26,774 nt of DNA from a virus. How positions within the stretch are numbered: position 1 is the first letter of the stretch; each line of letters starts with the position of its first letter. Positions 1 through 7,618 of this stretch are shown piece after piece. The stretch covers positions 1 through 26,774 of IMG/VR virus record IMGVR_UViG_3300025446_000032; one strand, given 5' to 3'. The notes under the pieces are model-generated. The model made no database searches, was not told the origin of the DNA, and saw only the letters and a program-made list of their open reading frames with translations. Position numbers and translations under genes: made by a program.

Positions 1-97
1 GCTTTTTCGGTGGAGGCCCGCCCGCTGCGGCATCTCCGCCCGCAGGCAGGGCGTCGTAGAAATTCGGAGGGGCGGCGGTGGGGGCTGGCATCGGCAT
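1..97 (-). CDS. N-terminus of Pro/Ala/Gly-rich phage protein (partial)
   Basis: This reading frame starts with ATG at 97, four bases after the stop of the upstream leftward gene, and runs off the left edge. A GGAAAG Shine-Dalgarno-like stretch lies about 10 bases before the ATG. The visible 32 residues begin MPMPAPTAAPPNFYDALPAG and continue with Gly/Ala/Pro and a Pro-Pro-Lys-Lys stretch, which looks like a flexible N-terminal extension. In this position, after portal in a packaging operon, a scaffold, protease or head protein would be expected, but the visible part has no diagnostic motif. Confidence 0.55.
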   Translation of the reverse strand, partial: MPMPAPTAAPPNFYDALPAGGDAAAGGPPPKK

Positions 98-100
98 GGG

Positions 101-286
101 TTACTTGCTCTTTCCTATCCCGACCGCGGGGTGCCCGGTTTTCTGGTTGACGCTGTAGCCGCGCGACGGAATCGGTTCGCCGTCGTGGATCGTATGGCCG
201 AAGAGCGCAATCTTGCCGCCGGTCATTTTGGGGGCCGTAACGGTTGGGCCAAAAGTCTCTTCGCTGACGCGATCATTCTTTGCCAT
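101..286 (-). CDS. Small conserved-looking phage protein, 61 aa
   Basis: The ATG at 286 is preceded by a clear AGGAG with a 7-base gap, which fixes the start; an upstream in-frame extension has no such site. The 61-residue product begins MAKNDRVSEETF and ends in a Gly/Lys tail. It is hydrophilic with several Gly-Lys pairs, and no membrane segment or cysteine is seen. It sits between the 23-residue basic peptide gene and the partial Pro-rich gene, all leftward, so it belongs to the late block. I do not recognise the family. The strong ribosome site and tight spacing are the main support. Confidence 0.65.
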   Translation of the reverse strand: MAKNDRVSEETFGPTVTAPKMTGGKIALFGHTIHDGEPIPSRGYSVNQKTGHPAVGIGKSK

Positions 287-364
287 GGAATTGCTCCTGG
301 GTGTTGGGGGCCGGCGCACCGGCCCCGGTTTCATCGTGGTGGTTGGTGCTTGACTGCACGAGAA

Positions 365-436
365 CTACTTCTCGCGCTTGGAGCCGCGGTGGGACTTCCG
401 CGACTTGTGTACGCGCTTGTGACCTTTGCGAGCCAT
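365..436 (-). CDS. 23-residue, extremely basic peptide
   Basis: An AAGGAGGA ribosome binding site, nearly the full anti-16S complement, lies just upstream of the ATG at 436, and the frame closes after 23 codons with TAG. The peptide is almost entirely Lys, Arg, His, Ser and Gly (begins MARKGHKRVHKSRK, ends REK), with no acidic residue except the penultimate Glu. It lies between portal and the 61-residue gene in the late block. Such a peptide could bind packaged DNA or RNA, but that is inference. It is too short for normal gene callers; the near-perfect ribosome site is the main evidence. Confidence 0.55.
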   Translation of the reverse strand: MARKGHKRVHKSRKSHRGSKREK

Positions 437-583
437 AGCGTCCTCCTTCTTTGGAGCGGTTTTTTTACGTGGCCTTCACCACGGTCAAGCAAGATGTTTC
501 CATCAAGCCTCGAAGACAATATCAATCACGTTGTCGGCGTTTTGCTCGCCTTGCGGCTAGTTTTTTTGAGGAAAATTAAAGAT

Positions 584-613
584 TTGCAACTTTGCGCAAC
601 TTTGCGCTACTAT
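584..613 (+). promoter_or_regulatory. Promoter of the HTH gene with tandem 10-bp repeat
   Basis: TTGCAA (584-589) and TACTAT (608-613) are separated by 18 bases. The spacer overlaps two tandem copies of GCAACTTTGC (586-595, 596-605), one helical turn each, which could be an operator. Transcription would start about seven bases after the -10, which is the A of the ATG at 620, so the mRNA would be leaderless. The same GCAA-N4-GCG element before the -10 is found at three other promoters here. Confidence 0.55.
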
Positions 614-619
614 TCGTGC

Positions 620-793
620 ATGGGAAACTTTTACCTCTCGCCCACAGAAGTTGCATCTCGTCTCGGTCTTGGAGTTGAAGCGGTTCGCCGCTTATTGAGG
701 TCGGGGAAATTGCCTGGGGTTCATATCAGCCGAAAATGCTGGCGCATCTCCGATGACGACCTGAATGATTTTTTGAAAAAACGGAAAAGGTAG
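620..793 (+). CDS. Excisionase/MerR-like helix-turn-helix protein, 57 aa
   Basis: The 57-residue product fits a single winged helix-turn-helix of the excisionase (HTH_17) type. LSPTEVASRLGLGVEAVRRL is the HTH, LRSGKLPGVHISRKCWRIS is the wing with its usual Gly-Lys-Leu-Pro pattern, followed by a short basic tail (KKRKR). The family binds short repeated DNA sites, acting as recombination directionality factors or transcription regulators. The gene runs against the surrounding late operon, carries its own promoter, lacks a Shine-Dalgarno site and ends two bases before the convergent portal stop. That is the layout of a late-operon insertion (moron). No integrase is visible, so a regulatory role is more likely than excision. 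Confidence 0.75.
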   Translation: MGNFYLSPTEVASRLGLGVEAVRRLLRSGKLPGVHISRKCWRISDDDLNDFLKKRKR

Positions 794-795
794 AG

Positions 796-2586
796 CTACT
801 TCTTTCCATGCGGATGCTGCAGCGCTCCAGCCGCGCCGGCCATCGCAATCTTCTCCGCGGCCTCTTCCTTGAGTTCGGCCTCAATCTTGTCCACATCCGC
901 TTTTGGCACTCCCAGTTTGCGGTAGAGGCCTTTGCGCGATAGATCGCCAAGTTTGCGCATGACGAACGCCACCTGCACTTCGTCCTGCTTCTCGATGGCC
1001 AACAAGCTGCCTTTGCGAATCGAGAAAATTGCCTGGCGCACAAACTCTTCCGGTTCCATTCCCTTTTCCAGCCATTGCCCGTAGAGCGGCTCGAAGTCCG
1101 CGTCCGTCAAGCCCTTGACGCCAAACTTCTTAATGCGACTCTTGGAGGTTTCAAACTGCATTTTGTTGGCTGTAACCATCGTGCCGACATCGGTAAGAAA
1201 ACTGTGCAGGCCGCGGCCCATGAACCGAATGGGGATGGACCTGGAGTTCATAATCAACTCCAGCGAGTCGCCACCCGGAACCTGCTTTTTCTGCGCCGCC
1301 TGATTGATGGCCGCCGCGCCCGAGGTCATGTCCTGTTCTTTTTCCACATCCTGCTTCATTGTGAGAACGTAGGACGGCAGCTCGGGCGGCTTCGGAAACT
1401 CAGGAGATTTTGGCGCATTGTTGTTGTACATGATCTTGCCGCCGGGTGCGCCGGGATCCATCGAATCCCACACGCTCTGCGCAAACGCCGCCTTCGGCGC
1501 CACCATGCGCGGCTCGATCGCCGCCCGGATCATATCCATGATTCCGCCGTTGATCCGGTTCACAATGTCGCTCATCATGGCGATCGGCTCAAGCGGACTG
1601 CAGCCGTTCGGCGACCAAGGAACTCGAATCAGCCGGAGTTTGGCGAAGGGGTACATCGCGTGCCAGTAGGGATTCGGTCCATCTTGCAGGAGTTTACCGC
1701 CGGCCACAACAATGAACCTGCCGCGGGGATACCAGAGGCAACCGGGTTCGACCATGTACGACCAGTTGTAACGGGCATTGCCAACCAGCTTCGTCTCGCT
1801 GGTTTCATTCTTCGACCCGTCGCGGAACCAAAACTGCTTGAGCATGGCTTTGGGATAGCGTGACCGCTTTCCGTCCACCTGCTTTTTGCCAAGCAGTTTT
1901 TTGAGCGCGGGGTTCAAACGGACCCAGGTGGCCTCCGACATCTTGCCGGGTCTGGACATATTCCCAGTCGGTTCGTTTCCCTCCAGGTCGGGAACAACGT
2001 CGTCGGCCAGGTCTCCATAGGTGCGCTTCAAGGTTTCTATGGTCACAGGCCAGCGCGCGGCGACGAGCTCGTCGTCCTGAATCCGGCTGCCCGCGCCAAT
2101 CGTCATCACGTTGAGCGGCCCGAGCGGCATAAACTCGCAATCGCCCATGCCATTGTTGAGCGCGGAGTTCCACTGGATCTTGGCGTAGCCCGTGTGAAGC
2201 AGAGCCCACATCACCGATTGAGTCAGTTCCGCCTCGAAGTCCGTCATCCGCGCCCACATCCCGATCATCTCGTTGAGCAGTTCCGAGAGTTTGGCGAACT
2301 CCTCATCCTCGTTGTGAAACTTGACCTGGAAGTCGGGTTCGATGTCGGTGAGCAGGCCGGCCATCTCGACGAACTGCCGGAAAAGGCGGTTGACCGTGGG
2401 GCGGGAGCGGCCAAACCGGGACTTCGCGTTCCACTGCTGGCCAGAGATGTAGTCGATGAGCCGGGAAGTCAGACGGATCTCGCGGGAGTCCGCAAGTTCG
2501 CGCTCGCACTCTTCATAAACGGCATCCGCCCAGGCGAGGACTTCCCTCTCCAGCGCCTTTTCCGGTCTCTCTTTGAAGTCGCCCAT
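796..2586 (-). CDS. Phage portal protein
   Basis: The product of about 596 residues fits a podovirus/P22-type portal, the dodecameric ring through which DNA enters the head. It opens with an acidic helical region and an R-x-R-P-T-V-N-R-L motif typical of these portals, then a mixed alpha/beta wing. The middle has SPNGCSPLEPIAMMSDIVNR, close to the characteristic segment before the stem helix, then the stem and a clip-like region. A long C-terminal helical crown follows, with Lys/Glu-rich sequence ending GKK. It lies downstream of both terminase genes. The ATG at 2586 is preferred; an in-frame TTG at 2610 adds eight residues, and neither has a strong ribosome site. The family call is from memory of motifs. 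Confidence 0.85.
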   Translation of the reverse strand: MGDFKERPEKALEREVLAWADAVYEECERELADSREIRLTSRLIDYISGQQWNAKSRFGRSRPTVNRLFRQFVEMAGLLTDIEPDFQVKFHNEDEEFAKLSELLNEMIGMWARMTDFEAELTQSVMWALLHTGYAKIQWNSALNNGMGDCEFMPLGPLNVMTIGAGSRIQDDELVAARWPVTIETLKRTYGDLADDVVPDLEGNEPTGNMSRPGKMSEATWVRLNPALKKLLGKKQVDGKRSRYPKAMLKQFWFRDGSKNETSETKLVGNARYNWSYMVEPGCLWYPRGRFIVVAGGKLLQDGPNPYWHAMYPFAKLRLIRVPWSPNGCSPLEPIAMMSDIVNRINGGIMDMIRAAIEPRMVAPKAAFAQSVWDSMDPGAPGGKIMYNNNAPKSPEFPKPPELPSYVLTMKQDVEKEQDMTSGAAAINQAAQKKQVPGGDSLELIMNSRSIPIRFMGRGLHSFLTDVGTMVTANKMQFETSKSRIKKFGVKGLTDADFEPLYGQWLEKGMEPEEFVRQAIFSIRKGSLLAIEKQDEVQVAFVMRKLGDLSRKGLYRKLGVPKADVDKIEAELKEEAAEKIAMAGAAGALQHPHGKK

Positions 2587-2651
2587 CGCGGAAAGTTTAC
2601 CTGATGCCAAAGGTTTCGGCGAGAACTTGCGGGGATATTTTCCTGAGCCGC

Positions 2652-3140
2652 CTACTCAACCTGTGACATTGCCCCGCGTATGATGTCTCTGTACTCGTTG
2701 TTTTTCTCGATCAGTGACTCATTCTGCCCGGTCAGCTCGTTGACCAACTTGGCCGTAGTCACCATTTCGGCGCCGTTCTTGATGCCCAACTTTCGCAGCT
2801 CGGCCGCCTGTGCGCCGTCGATCAACACCGGCTCGCCGGCCATGCAGCACCGAATGAGCGAGGCAATCGTCGGATGGAAGCGCTCGCCCAACACCTCTCT
2901 CGACCTCATCAGCACTTCCTGGTTGACCCAGATCTCAGCCTTCACGTCGCCGGCCCCCGGCGTGAATCGGACTTCGGTCTTCATCATGTCGGGCTTCATC
3001 GCCCAGAACTGAGCGTGGCTGAGGCGGTGGCCCATGAGGCAAAAGCAGTTCACATTGTCCCGCATTGCCTGCACGGATGGACTTCCATTATTGCGGCACA
3101 TGGGGCAATACGCCCCGGTCACGTTGTTGCCAGTTAGCAT
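2652..3140 (-). CDS. Zinc-ribbon phage protein, 162 aa
   Basis: The ATG at 3140 has GGAGG with a 7-base gap and overlaps the stop of the previous gene by seven bases, so it is the start; a longer frame upstream is discarded. Near the N-terminus C-P-M-C and, about 20 residues later, C-F-C-L-M-G-H could make a zinc finger. The middle is a soluble alpha/beta region with a Cys-Cys pair, and the C-terminal third is helical and hydrophilic, probably a coiled coil (LVNELTGQNESLIEKNNEYR). It lies between large terminase and portal, so it may assist packaging or head assembly, but no function is known to me. Confidence 0.7.
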   Translation of the reverse strand: MLTGNNVTGAYCPMCRNNGSPSVQAMRDNVNCFCLMGHRLSHAQFWAMKPDMMKTEVRFTPGAGDVKAEIWVNQEVLMRSREVLGERFHPTIASLIRCCMAGEPVLIDGAQAAELRKLGIKNGAEMVTTAKLVNELTGQNESLIEKNNEYRDIIRGAMSQVE

Positions 3141-3436
3141 TGAGTAGCCTCCATTGCCATCAGTTTTTCCCATCGAGGTAGCCATACATCCCAACTTTCG
3201 CTGCAAGTAATTCCTTGCGCGTATTCAGGAGAATCTGAAGGAAATCCGTGAATTGGACAGCGCGGATTCCATGCGATAAACATTGAAGGGTGTGGAATGT
3301 CTGAGTTCTTCTTCCACCGCTCCACATATTCTGCGGTTTGAATTTTCTCAAAAGAAAGTTGCCGATGACACATACAACTCTCATCTGGTGCCGTCAAACA
3401 AGCCCACATCCACGCTGCATGTTGCCTTTCATCCAT
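3134..3436 (-). CDS. Unknown Cys/Trp-rich phage protein, 100 aa
   Basis: The start ATG at 3436 follows TAGGAG with a 6-base gap, and that site overlaps the terminase stop (TAG at 3446-3448). The last codons overlap the zinc-ribbon gene. The product has six Cys residues (including C-M-C-H and R-C-P-I-H) and eight Trp, suggesting a small metal-binding or compact fold. It sits between terminase and the zinc-ribbon gene in the same transcript. I do not recognise a family. Translational coupling on both sides and good ribosome sites support that it is real. Confidence 0.65.
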   Translation of the reverse strand: MDERQHAAWMWACLTAPDESCMCHRQLSFEKIQTAEYVERWKKNSDIPHPSMFIAWNPRCPIHGFPSDSPEYAQGITCSESWDVWLPRWEKLMAMEATQC

Positions 3437-3445
3437 TCTCGTCTC

Positions 3446-5605
3446 CTACCATTCGTCGCCGAAGTCTTCCAGTCCCCGCCCTGGCCCGGCGTTAGATAGA
3501 GCGGTCTTGTATGCCCATACCAAGTCTGGAGTGATCTCCGTCGTGGCAAGGCCGTGCTTCGAGTGTAAATCAAATTCAGCGCCCATTGTATCGAAGATTG
3601 GCGAAAAAAGCGTATTTGCGTTGCAGACAAGGATGGGCTTCACCTGCCAGCCCGCCTTGCCTTCGATCATCTTGTCAGCTTCCGCCTGGGTGTTATACTG
3701 CCCGCGCTGGCGCATGATGTTGTCGTAGACGCCGTAGATGTGGAGTTCGCCGCTCTGCCGGACGTGCTCGGTTGACGCGCTCGTCTTGAGGTGCTTAGAG
3801 GTCTCTCTCAAACAATACAGACAAATCATTGAGGCCATCACGGAATCGTCATGGTTTCCTTGGCCCTCTATTCGACCGCCTCTCTCTATCTCCGCAAAAT
3901 CATACATCTCATCCAAGAGACCGGCGCTACGAATCATCACACTTATAAGAGTCTTTCCTTGGATTATACGACGCTCTAACAACGCTTCATTCATTGTTCC
4001 AATAATCTCAGTTCGCGTTTTGTGGTTGGTAACGAAATGGAGCCAGTTGGTATTCTGGTTTACGATTTTATCGCGCCATTGTGGGCGATATAAGTTTGGA
4101 TAATCTAGATCGCGGATTTCGTTTCCGGTTGTTATTCCATCCGCCTCGTACTCAATCGCAACTTCGGCGCTATTATAAAACAATCCAATCGCGGCTATTA
4201 CGTGGGCAAACGCTTTTGGGGGGATCCATCCCCACCATTCAGCGACCTGAGTATCTGGTTCAACTCCATGTCCAACGCGAAACACTTCACAGACACTAAA
4301 ATCTCCCCCGTTTCCTAAAGCTACATCGGCAGCCACATAGTATGTGGCTCCGATTTCCGGCATCTCCCATACATGAAATCTTTTCCCCCCTACTCCTGAT
4401 TTTCTATCTGGCAACTTTTCGCCTTGCTCGACCGGCAATATGTCTACCGTGTTAACCCTTGGCGGCTCCATTGAAATAAGATTTATCTCACCTGCATAAC
4501 TTGGAATACATACGCTGTTTATATCCTGCCATTCCAGAGAGTCGCGGTCGAACGCGCAGAGACCCGATGATTGGAAGGCTTCATTCGGAGTCAAGGGATA
4601 CGATTCAAGAAACCCCTGCTTTTTCCTCGCCATCTTTAATCGCTTGCGGCGGAATATCCAGAAATTGTCTGGTATCTCAAAATTCTCTTCTTTTTTTATT
4701 TTATCTCGGAAAGCTATCTCGCTTTCATTTAGTTCATAGATTGGTGGCATATCCTTGGGAAGCGTATAGTATTTGCGAACCTTGTACACTGGAATCCACA
4801 CGGGACGAAGATCGCTATCGCCCTTCATCGCCGAACACCACTCTCCATAAAACAATCCTTCGCGGCCATATCCTGTGGACTCAAACACTTGGTAAGTATC
4901 CCGCGCATTCATTGACGGTTTCATGTCGGCCTCGTACACTTCGTCGTTAGGCCACCTTGAAACCTCCGAGCCGTGCAAGTTACGAATTGACCTGCCAATT
5001 GCAACTCCTGTCGTCTTAGTAGCTGCCGATACTCGAAGTCCAGACCCTAGACCTGGATCAACCATGCGCTCTTTCTCGTCGGCGCGCTGAAACTCAATTC
5101 CTCCATTTTTTGTTTTATACATCCACTCTGGCTTTAGCCACCACGGAAGGTTTGTGTAGGCGTTGAGACTCATTTGGTAAATATATTCAGAGGTGTCGTC
5201 GTCCTGCGCCACAATCATTGTGAATGAAAGCGGAGTAAACATGGTTCGGTGAAGCATGGACGCGGCAGTCCACACACTAATTCCTGTTTGCCTTGGTTTT
5301 AGAACGATAATCTTACAGCATCCCTTATTTTCCCATTCTTCTTGTACGGCCTCGTAAAGAATTTCTTGGTGATCCCAAAATGGAAACAGGGTTTTATATT
5401 GTCCATGCTCTGTTTTGATTACATGGTAGTTTTCCAAGTAATAGCGAGTATCTAAAGCTTTTCCAATCTCATTATCAATAAATTGTAATCCTCCGTTTGG
5501 AAGTTCTGCCCAGGCACGGTCTATATCTTGATTGCAGTTGATAAAATGGTCTTGTAAGACCTCAATTGAGTCATTGAGTGTGGGGTCTTTACGGGGTATT
5601 CGCAT
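3446..5605 (-). CDS. terL: Terminase large subunit (packaging ATPase/nuclease)
   Basis: The 719-residue product has the two-domain layout of large terminases. A Walker A-like KPRQTGIS is at residues 103-110, a Q-x-x motif region lies before it, and LHGSEVSRWP (about 210-219) is at the Walker B/catalytic region. A C-terminal RNase H-like nuclease follows, with AADVALGNGGDF (425-436), E-Y-E-A-D-G near 485-490 and GNHDDSVMA (583-591) supplying acidic metal ligands. It couples ATP hydrolysis to DNA translocation into the prohead and cuts concatemers. The start overlaps the upstream putative small terminase gene by 17 bases, with GAGG as ribosome site. By eye the gene is clearly AT-richer than its neighbours (several 60-base lines near 37-42% GC), suggesting a different recent history. 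Confidence 0.92.
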   Translation of the reverse strand: MRIPRKDPTLNDSIEVLQDHFINCNQDIDRAWAELPNGGLQFIDNEIGKALDTRYYLENYHVIKTEHGQYKTLFPFWDHQEILYEAVQEEWENKGCCKIIVLKPRQTGISVWTAASMLHRTMFTPLSFTMIVAQDDDTSEYIYQMSLNAYTNLPWWLKPEWMYKTKNGGIEFQRADEKERMVDPGLGSGLRVSAATKTTGVAIGRSIRNLHGSEVSRWPNDEVYEADMKPSMNARDTYQVFESTGYGREGLFYGEWCSAMKGDSDLRPVWIPVYKVRKYYTLPKDMPPIYELNESEIAFRDKIKKEENFEIPDNFWIFRRKRLKMARKKQGFLESYPLTPNEAFQSSGLCAFDRDSLEWQDINSVCIPSYAGEINLISMEPPRVNTVDILPVEQGEKLPDRKSGVGGKRFHVWEMPEIGATYYVAADVALGNGGDFSVCEVFRVGHGVEPDTQVAEWWGWIPPKAFAHVIAAIGLFYNSAEVAIEYEADGITTGNEIRDLDYPNLYRPQWRDKIVNQNTNWLHFVTNHKTRTEIIGTMNEALLERRIIQGKTLISVMIRSAGLLDEMYDFAEIERGGRIEGQGNHDDSVMASMICLYCLRETSKHLKTSASTEHVRQSGELHIYGVYDNIMRQRGQYNTQAEADKMIEGKAGWQVKPILVCNANTLFSPIFDTMGAEFDLHSKHGLATTEITPDLVWAYKTALSNAGPGRGLEDFGDEW

Positions 5606-6305
5606 TCCCTACCTCGCCTTCATCGTCATCTTCCTCTCCACCAAATTCCTTAAACTCGTTATAAATCTCATCTTCTGTCGTGATTACCTCATCCTCCTCA
5701 ATATCTTGGCCATTCGTCAAACCTGCCTGCTCGCGCTTCTTGCGGAGAATCGCCTCGAAGCTCATACCGGGACCGAGTCCGCTGCCGCCCATTACTCCGG
5801 CGTTGAATTGCTGATTCAACTGCAAGGCTGGCGTTTTGGGCTGGACTGTCTCCATCATGCCGCGGACTTGCTCGACGGTTTTCAGGCGCATCGCGGTGTC
5901 GGGATGCGTTTTCACTGTCCCAGTTTCCTTGTCCACAAAAATAACCTTCTCCGCTTTCATGCCGTCCTTGAAGACGGTACTCACACCGTCGAGTTGGTCC
6001 ATCAGCACCTGGACGGCTTTGACGTTGAGCACGGAGAGTTGGTTGCGGAAGGTCCATTCTTTGATGCGGTCGATCGACGCCTTGACGGTGAGAGGGTTGA
6101 CGCCCTCCTCGGCTGCTATTTGCGCCTCGGTCTTCTGGAGGCCTTCGACCTGGAACCAGCGGCGGAGATCCGCCTCGGTGGGACTCGCCAAGTTTCGATA
6201 ACGGTTCACCCGGCTCTTGCTGCGCACGGCCAGTGCTGAACCCGGCGGCGGTACGGGAGCTTTAGGCGGCCTGCCCACTCGCTTTTTGCTTGCCGCTACG
6301 GGCAT
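5589..6305 (-). CDS. Putative terminase small subunit / DNA-binding protein
   Basis: The 238-residue protein starts with a basic AT-hook-like stretch (KKRVGRPPKAP), followed by a helical region containing PTEADLRRWFQVEGLQKTEAQI and AAEEGVNPLTVKASIDRI, which reads as a helix-turn-helix. It ends in a strongly acidic tail (EEDEV...EFGGEEDDDEGE). DNA recognition plus an acidic C-terminus directly upstream of, and overlapping, the large terminase is the usual place and shape of the small subunit, which recognises pac/cos and stimulates the ATPase. The family assignment rests mainly on position and architecture. GAGG lies nine bases before the ATG at 6305. Confidence 0.65.
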   Translation of the reverse strand: MPVAASKKRVGRPPKAPVPPPGSALAVRSKSRVNRYRNLASPTEADLRRWFQVEGLQKTEAQIAAEEGVNPLTVKASIDRIKEWTFRNQLSVLNVKAVQVLMDQLDGVSTVFKDGMKAEKVIFVDKETGTVKTHPDTAMRLKTVEQVRGMMETVQPKTPALQLNQQFNAGVMGGSGLGPGMSFEAILRKKREQAGLTNGQDIEEDEVITTEDEIYNEFKEFGGEEDDDEGEVGNANTP

Positions 6306-6309
6306 GGAC

Positions 6310-6903
6310 TTAAACCTCGACTGGAGACTCTGTGAGGATTGCCTGCTCCTCGGCCTGGGCTTGCTGGTCGAGAATCGCGGTGGGGCTCAGTCCGAACCCG
6401 GAAGGCGGCGCTCCGAAGGTGGACTCCTCGGGCGCAAACTCGTTGGCGCCGTACTCGTGCATCGACCGGGATTCAGTTTCGAGAAAGAGTTGCTGGAGGA
6501 CACCAATCGCCTTCTCCAGCCGGAGGCAGGCTTGGATGCTGCGCGCGGCCGCACTCTGTAGAGCCTCAGCGTTGATTTTGTCGATTCCAGCCTGCATGGC
6601 GGCGCGGTGCGCTTCCAGAATGGCAGCCAGTTCGCGGCGGTGATCTTCAAGCAACCCGCGGACCTCGGTGCGAATCGCGGCAAACGCCGACTTCGCCGAC
6701 TCGATGGCGGCCTTGCTCTCCGCCTGGTGCGCGGCCAGTAGCCGGCTAGTCTCTGCATAGACTGAGGCTGATTCCGCCTTCGCCGCGGCTTGTTGCCGCT
6801 TCAGGCTCCACGCCAGCCAGATCAGGACGGCAACCCCGCCCAGCAGCAAAAAAAGGAACAGGGCGGCAAGGATGGAGAGGGAGACGATTCCTACGATGCT
6901 CAT
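6310..6903 (-). CDS. Membrane-anchored coiled-coil protein
   Basis: The product has an N-terminal hydrophobic segment (residues 4-35, rich in Leu, Ile, Val, Ala and Gly) that would form one transmembrane helix. A long Ala/Glu/Arg-rich region of about 110 residues follows and should form a coiled coil, then a Pro/Gly/acidic tail. This suggests an inner-membrane protein with a cytoplasmic rod, though no family is recognised. It is the first gene of the leftward late block and ends four bases before the small terminase start. The ATG at 6903 is chosen; an upstream TTG at 6939 would add a basic 12-residue leader, and neither has a strong ribosome site. Confidence 0.65.
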   Translation of the reverse strand: MSIVGIVSLSILAALFLFLLLGGVAVLIWLAWSLKRQQAAAKAESASVYAETSRLLAAHQAESKAAIESAKSAFAAIRTEVRGLLEDHRRELAAILEAHRAAMQAGIDKINAEALQSAAARSIQACLRLEKAIGVLQQLFLETESRSMHEYGANEFAPEESTFGAPPSGFGLSPTAILDQQAQAEEQAILTESPVEV

Positions 6904-6968
6904 GGTTGGCAGTTTACGCCTTCGTTTTTCCGCTTGCAAGATTTTTCTTATAAACCTCTTTTGTCACA

Positions 6969-6996
6969 TTGACTCGCCGTGACATTGTGATATATT
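6969..6996 (+). promoter_or_regulatory. Promoter for the rightward 7004-10683 block
   Basis: TTGACT (6969-6974) and TATATT (6991-6996) are separated by 16 bases. Transcription would begin at about 7003-7004, the ATG itself, and no Shine-Dalgarno site precedes the ATG, so a leaderless message is expected. TCACATT (6964-6970) and ATTGTGA (6984-6990) form an imperfect inverted repeat across the promoter and may be an operator for the divergent region. Confidence 0.55.
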
Positions 6997-7003
6997 ACCT
7001 CTC

Positions 7004-7474
7004 ATGGCCTTCGTAAAACTTGACACCGGAATCCTTGATTCAACCCTGTGGATCGAACGCGATCTGCGGGAAGTCTTTATCACAGCCCTGCTTATGGCGG
7101 AGCCAAAAGAGTTTGATGAACCAATTCGGCAAATCGAAGTCAGCCGCATGGAGTTCACGAATTTTACCGCGCCGCCCGGCTGGTATGGGTTTGTTCCGGC
7201 TGCCAGTTTTGGGATTATCAACCGGGCTGGAGTTGAAAGGGATGCCGGCATCGAAGCTCTTCGTCGCCTGGGAGAACCGGAGATTGAGAGCCGATCGAAG
7301 GACTTCGAGGGGCGCCGAATGATCCGTATGGATGGTGGGTATTTGATACTTAACTATATGAAATATCGAGACAAAGACCACACAGCGGCAGAACGGCAAC
7401 GACGACTTCGTGAGCGAAGAAAAGCTGAAAAAGAGGGCGGTGTCACTCGTGACGTACATAAAGTTACTGCGTGA
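7004..7474 (+). CDS. Putative phage replication/winged-helix protein, 156 aa
   Basis: The protein begins MAFVKLDTGILDSTLWIERD and contains PPGWYGFVPAAS followed by GVERDAGIEALRRLGEPE and MDGGYLILNYMKYRDKDHTAAERQRRLRERRKAEKE. This pattern matches a family I recall from many phages. Its compact N-terminal domain resembles replisome-organiser/winged-helix proteins and is followed by a basic helical tail. A role in replication initiation is plausible but inferred. The gene is first in the rightward block and starts at the predicted transcription start. Its 3-prime end looks eroded: after the TGA the same frame stays open for 18 more codons, including a Gln-Met repeat. Confidence 0.7.
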   Translation: MAFVKLDTGILDSTLWIERDLREVFITALLMAEPKEFDEPIRQIEVSRMEFTNFTAPPGWYGFVPAASFGIINRAGVERDAGIEALRRLGEPEIESRSKDFEGRRMIRMDGGYLILNYMKYRDKDHTAAERQRRLRERRKAEKEGGVTRDVHKVTA

Positions 7475-7495
7475 CGTAACGTAACATCACATAAG

Positions 7496-7513
7496 CAGAT
7501 GCAGATGCAGATG
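7496..7513 (+). repeat. Hexanucleotide microsatellite (CAGATG)x3
   Basis: Three perfect copies of CAGATG lie 21 bases after the stop of the preceding gene, in its reading frame, where they would encode Gln-Met three times. Two 9-bp copies of CGTGACGTA (7448-7456 and 7470-7478) lie just upstream. The stretch looks like the remains of a repetitive, slippage-prone C-terminus. Confidence 0.6.
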
Positions 7514-7618
7514 CACTTCTTAAAGGCATAGGCTTTTATTGAGTGTATTCTCTCTATGTACTTTTGGTGGCAAAATAGCGAAACGCAACGATTTTGAACG
7601 GTTACGAAAGGAACCTCA

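Noticed and set aside
551-567. Possible rho-independent terminator (GCC-TTGC-GGC followed by seven T)
   Set aside because: The stem is only three pairs and there is no upstream plus-strand gene to end.
131-619. Long N-terminal extension of the HTH protein
   Set aside because: It covers the opposite-strand small genes, lacks a ribosome site, and the promoter at 584-613 sets the start at 620.
1075-1863. Long plus-strand frame opposite the portal gene
   Set aside because: It is rich in His/Arg/Leu, mirrors the portal codon pattern and has no ribosome site; portal motifs on the minus strand explain the sequence.
5532-6239. Plus-strand frame opposite the small terminase
   Set aside because: Low-quality composition, no ribosome site, and the minus-strand gene is well supported.
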